DNA of 64,000 nucleotides from positions 20,620,024 to 20,684,023 of the forward strand of contig NC_090174.1 of NCBI RefSeq assembly GCF_024679245.1. Reading direction: 5' to 3'. The position numbers and the translations under genes were made by a program. Below, one piece after another: positions 63,170 to 64,000 of the stretch. The notes beneath the pieces were generated by a model. It ran no database searches. It was not told where the DNA came from and was given only the letters and a program-made list of their open reading frames with translations. The stretch's first letter is position 1. Each line of letters opens with the position of its first letter. Source of the stretch: Pseudorasbora parva. Its lineage: Eukaryota; Chordata; Actinopteri; Cypriniformes; Gobionidae.

Positions 63170-63817
63170 GCACCCAAAAATGAAAATTATTTCATGAATT
63201 ACTCACCCTCATGTCGTTGGACACCCGTAAGACCTTCGTTCATCTTCGGAACACAAATGAAGATGTTGATGGCTGAGAAAGGCTTCAGATAGGCCTCCAT
63301 TGGCATTCAGTACATTCCCACTCACAAGACCCATAAAGGCACTAAAGACAACGTTACAAAGTCCATCTCACTACAGTGGCTGTACAATAATTTGATGATG
63401 CGACAAGAATGTGCGCAAAGAACAAATCAAATCCGCCAAGTTATTGTCTTCCGTGTAGGTCTCGGACGTGAACTCACGCGATAGCTGCGCTCCTCCTCTT
63501 CCAGGTCATGTATCTGAAGGGTGGAGCTGTGTCATATTCTCACACATGCGTCGAGTTCACGTCAATAACTTAGTGGATAAAGTTGTTATTTAGATTTTTA
63601 TGTGCACAATAACTATTTTCGATGCATTGTAACATTATTGTACAGCCCCTTTAGTGAGATGGACTTAGTAATGTCGTCTTTAGTGCCTTTATGGGTCTTG
63701 TGAGTGGGTCAGTGGGAATGTACTGAATGCCAATGGAGGCCTATCTGAAGCCTTTCTCAGTCATCAGCTTTCAACAAAAATATCTTCATTTGTGTTCCGA
63801 AGATGAACGAAGGTCTG
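63170..63817. mobile_element. Foldback element with long arms in pmpca intron 12
   Basis: The left arm (63185-63400; 'CGTTCATCTTCGGAACACAA', 'GCCTCCATTGGCATTCAGTA', 'CAAGACCCATAAAGGCACTA') returns as its reverse complement at 63605-63815. The arms are about 200 bp and highly similar. Confidence 0.88.
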
Positions 63818-64000
63818 CAATGTTGCAAAAGAGTTCCATTTTAAATGAATTTAAAAGAACTGCATTTATGAAAGAATCCTAAAAAAGGTATCATGATTAC
63901 CACAAAGAAAACCCTTTTGCACAAAGAAGCAACACAATGTTTTCAACATTGATTATAATCAGAAATTTCAGAAGTTTCTTGAGCAGCTAATCAGCATTTT

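Overview
This window is vertebrate nuclear DNA, very probably from a cyprinid or closely related teleost fish. The genes have split exons with GT/AG junctions. They are embedded in an AT-rich background full of fish-type DNA transposons (hAT, Tc1, foldback and TTAA-flanked miniature elements), a DIRS-like retroelement relic, an L1/Tx1-like LINE relic and long dinucleotide microsatellites. The species call is an inference from repeat content and protein similarity, not a database result.

Layout. 1-7740 is transposon debris lying inside or upstream of ptgs1: a DIRS relic broken by a 630-bp element, a Tc1 element broken by a SINE-like insertion, and a hAT-like element between AT repeats. 7741-8497 (+) holds the last two coding exons of ptgs1 (cyclooxygenase-1); its upstream exons lie before base 1. 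8498-15594 is non-coding and filled with foldback and nested miniature elements. 15595-37970 (-) is one large gene that I assembled from 19 coding exons whose splice phases all agree. It encodes a signal peptide, six Ig domains, a Ser/Thr/Pro-rich stalk, one membrane segment and a tail of about 243 residues (about 1115 aa in total). I do not recognise it as a named gene. Its first intron carries a 24-bp minisatellite of about 2.8 kb, itself split by an 838-bp transposon. 37983-52030 is repeat-rich (a Tc1 transposase relic, a LINE relic, palindromes), with one possible non-coding exon at 43362-43511. 52033-52437 (-) holds the first exons of a small secreted or anchored coiled-coil protein that I do not recognise. 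A 1485-bp hAT element with a perfect 8-bp target duplication sits between it and pmpca. 55404-60565 (+) carries the first 12 coding exons of pmpca (mitochondrial processing peptidase alpha subunit); the remaining 3' part is beyond base 64000. 60566-64000 is a pmpca intron with nested TTAA-flanked elements.

The genes do not form a pathway. ptgs1 makes prostaglandin H2 in the ER lumen. pmpca is part of the matrix presequence protease. The Ig gene and the coiled-coil gene lie between them on the opposite strand. The most promising uncharacterised item is the six-Ig receptor-like gene, followed by the small coiled-coil gene. The rest of the novelty is repeat structure: up to three levels of nested transposons, stacked AT palindromes, and a stop-free minisatellite that mimics 800-950-residue proteins.
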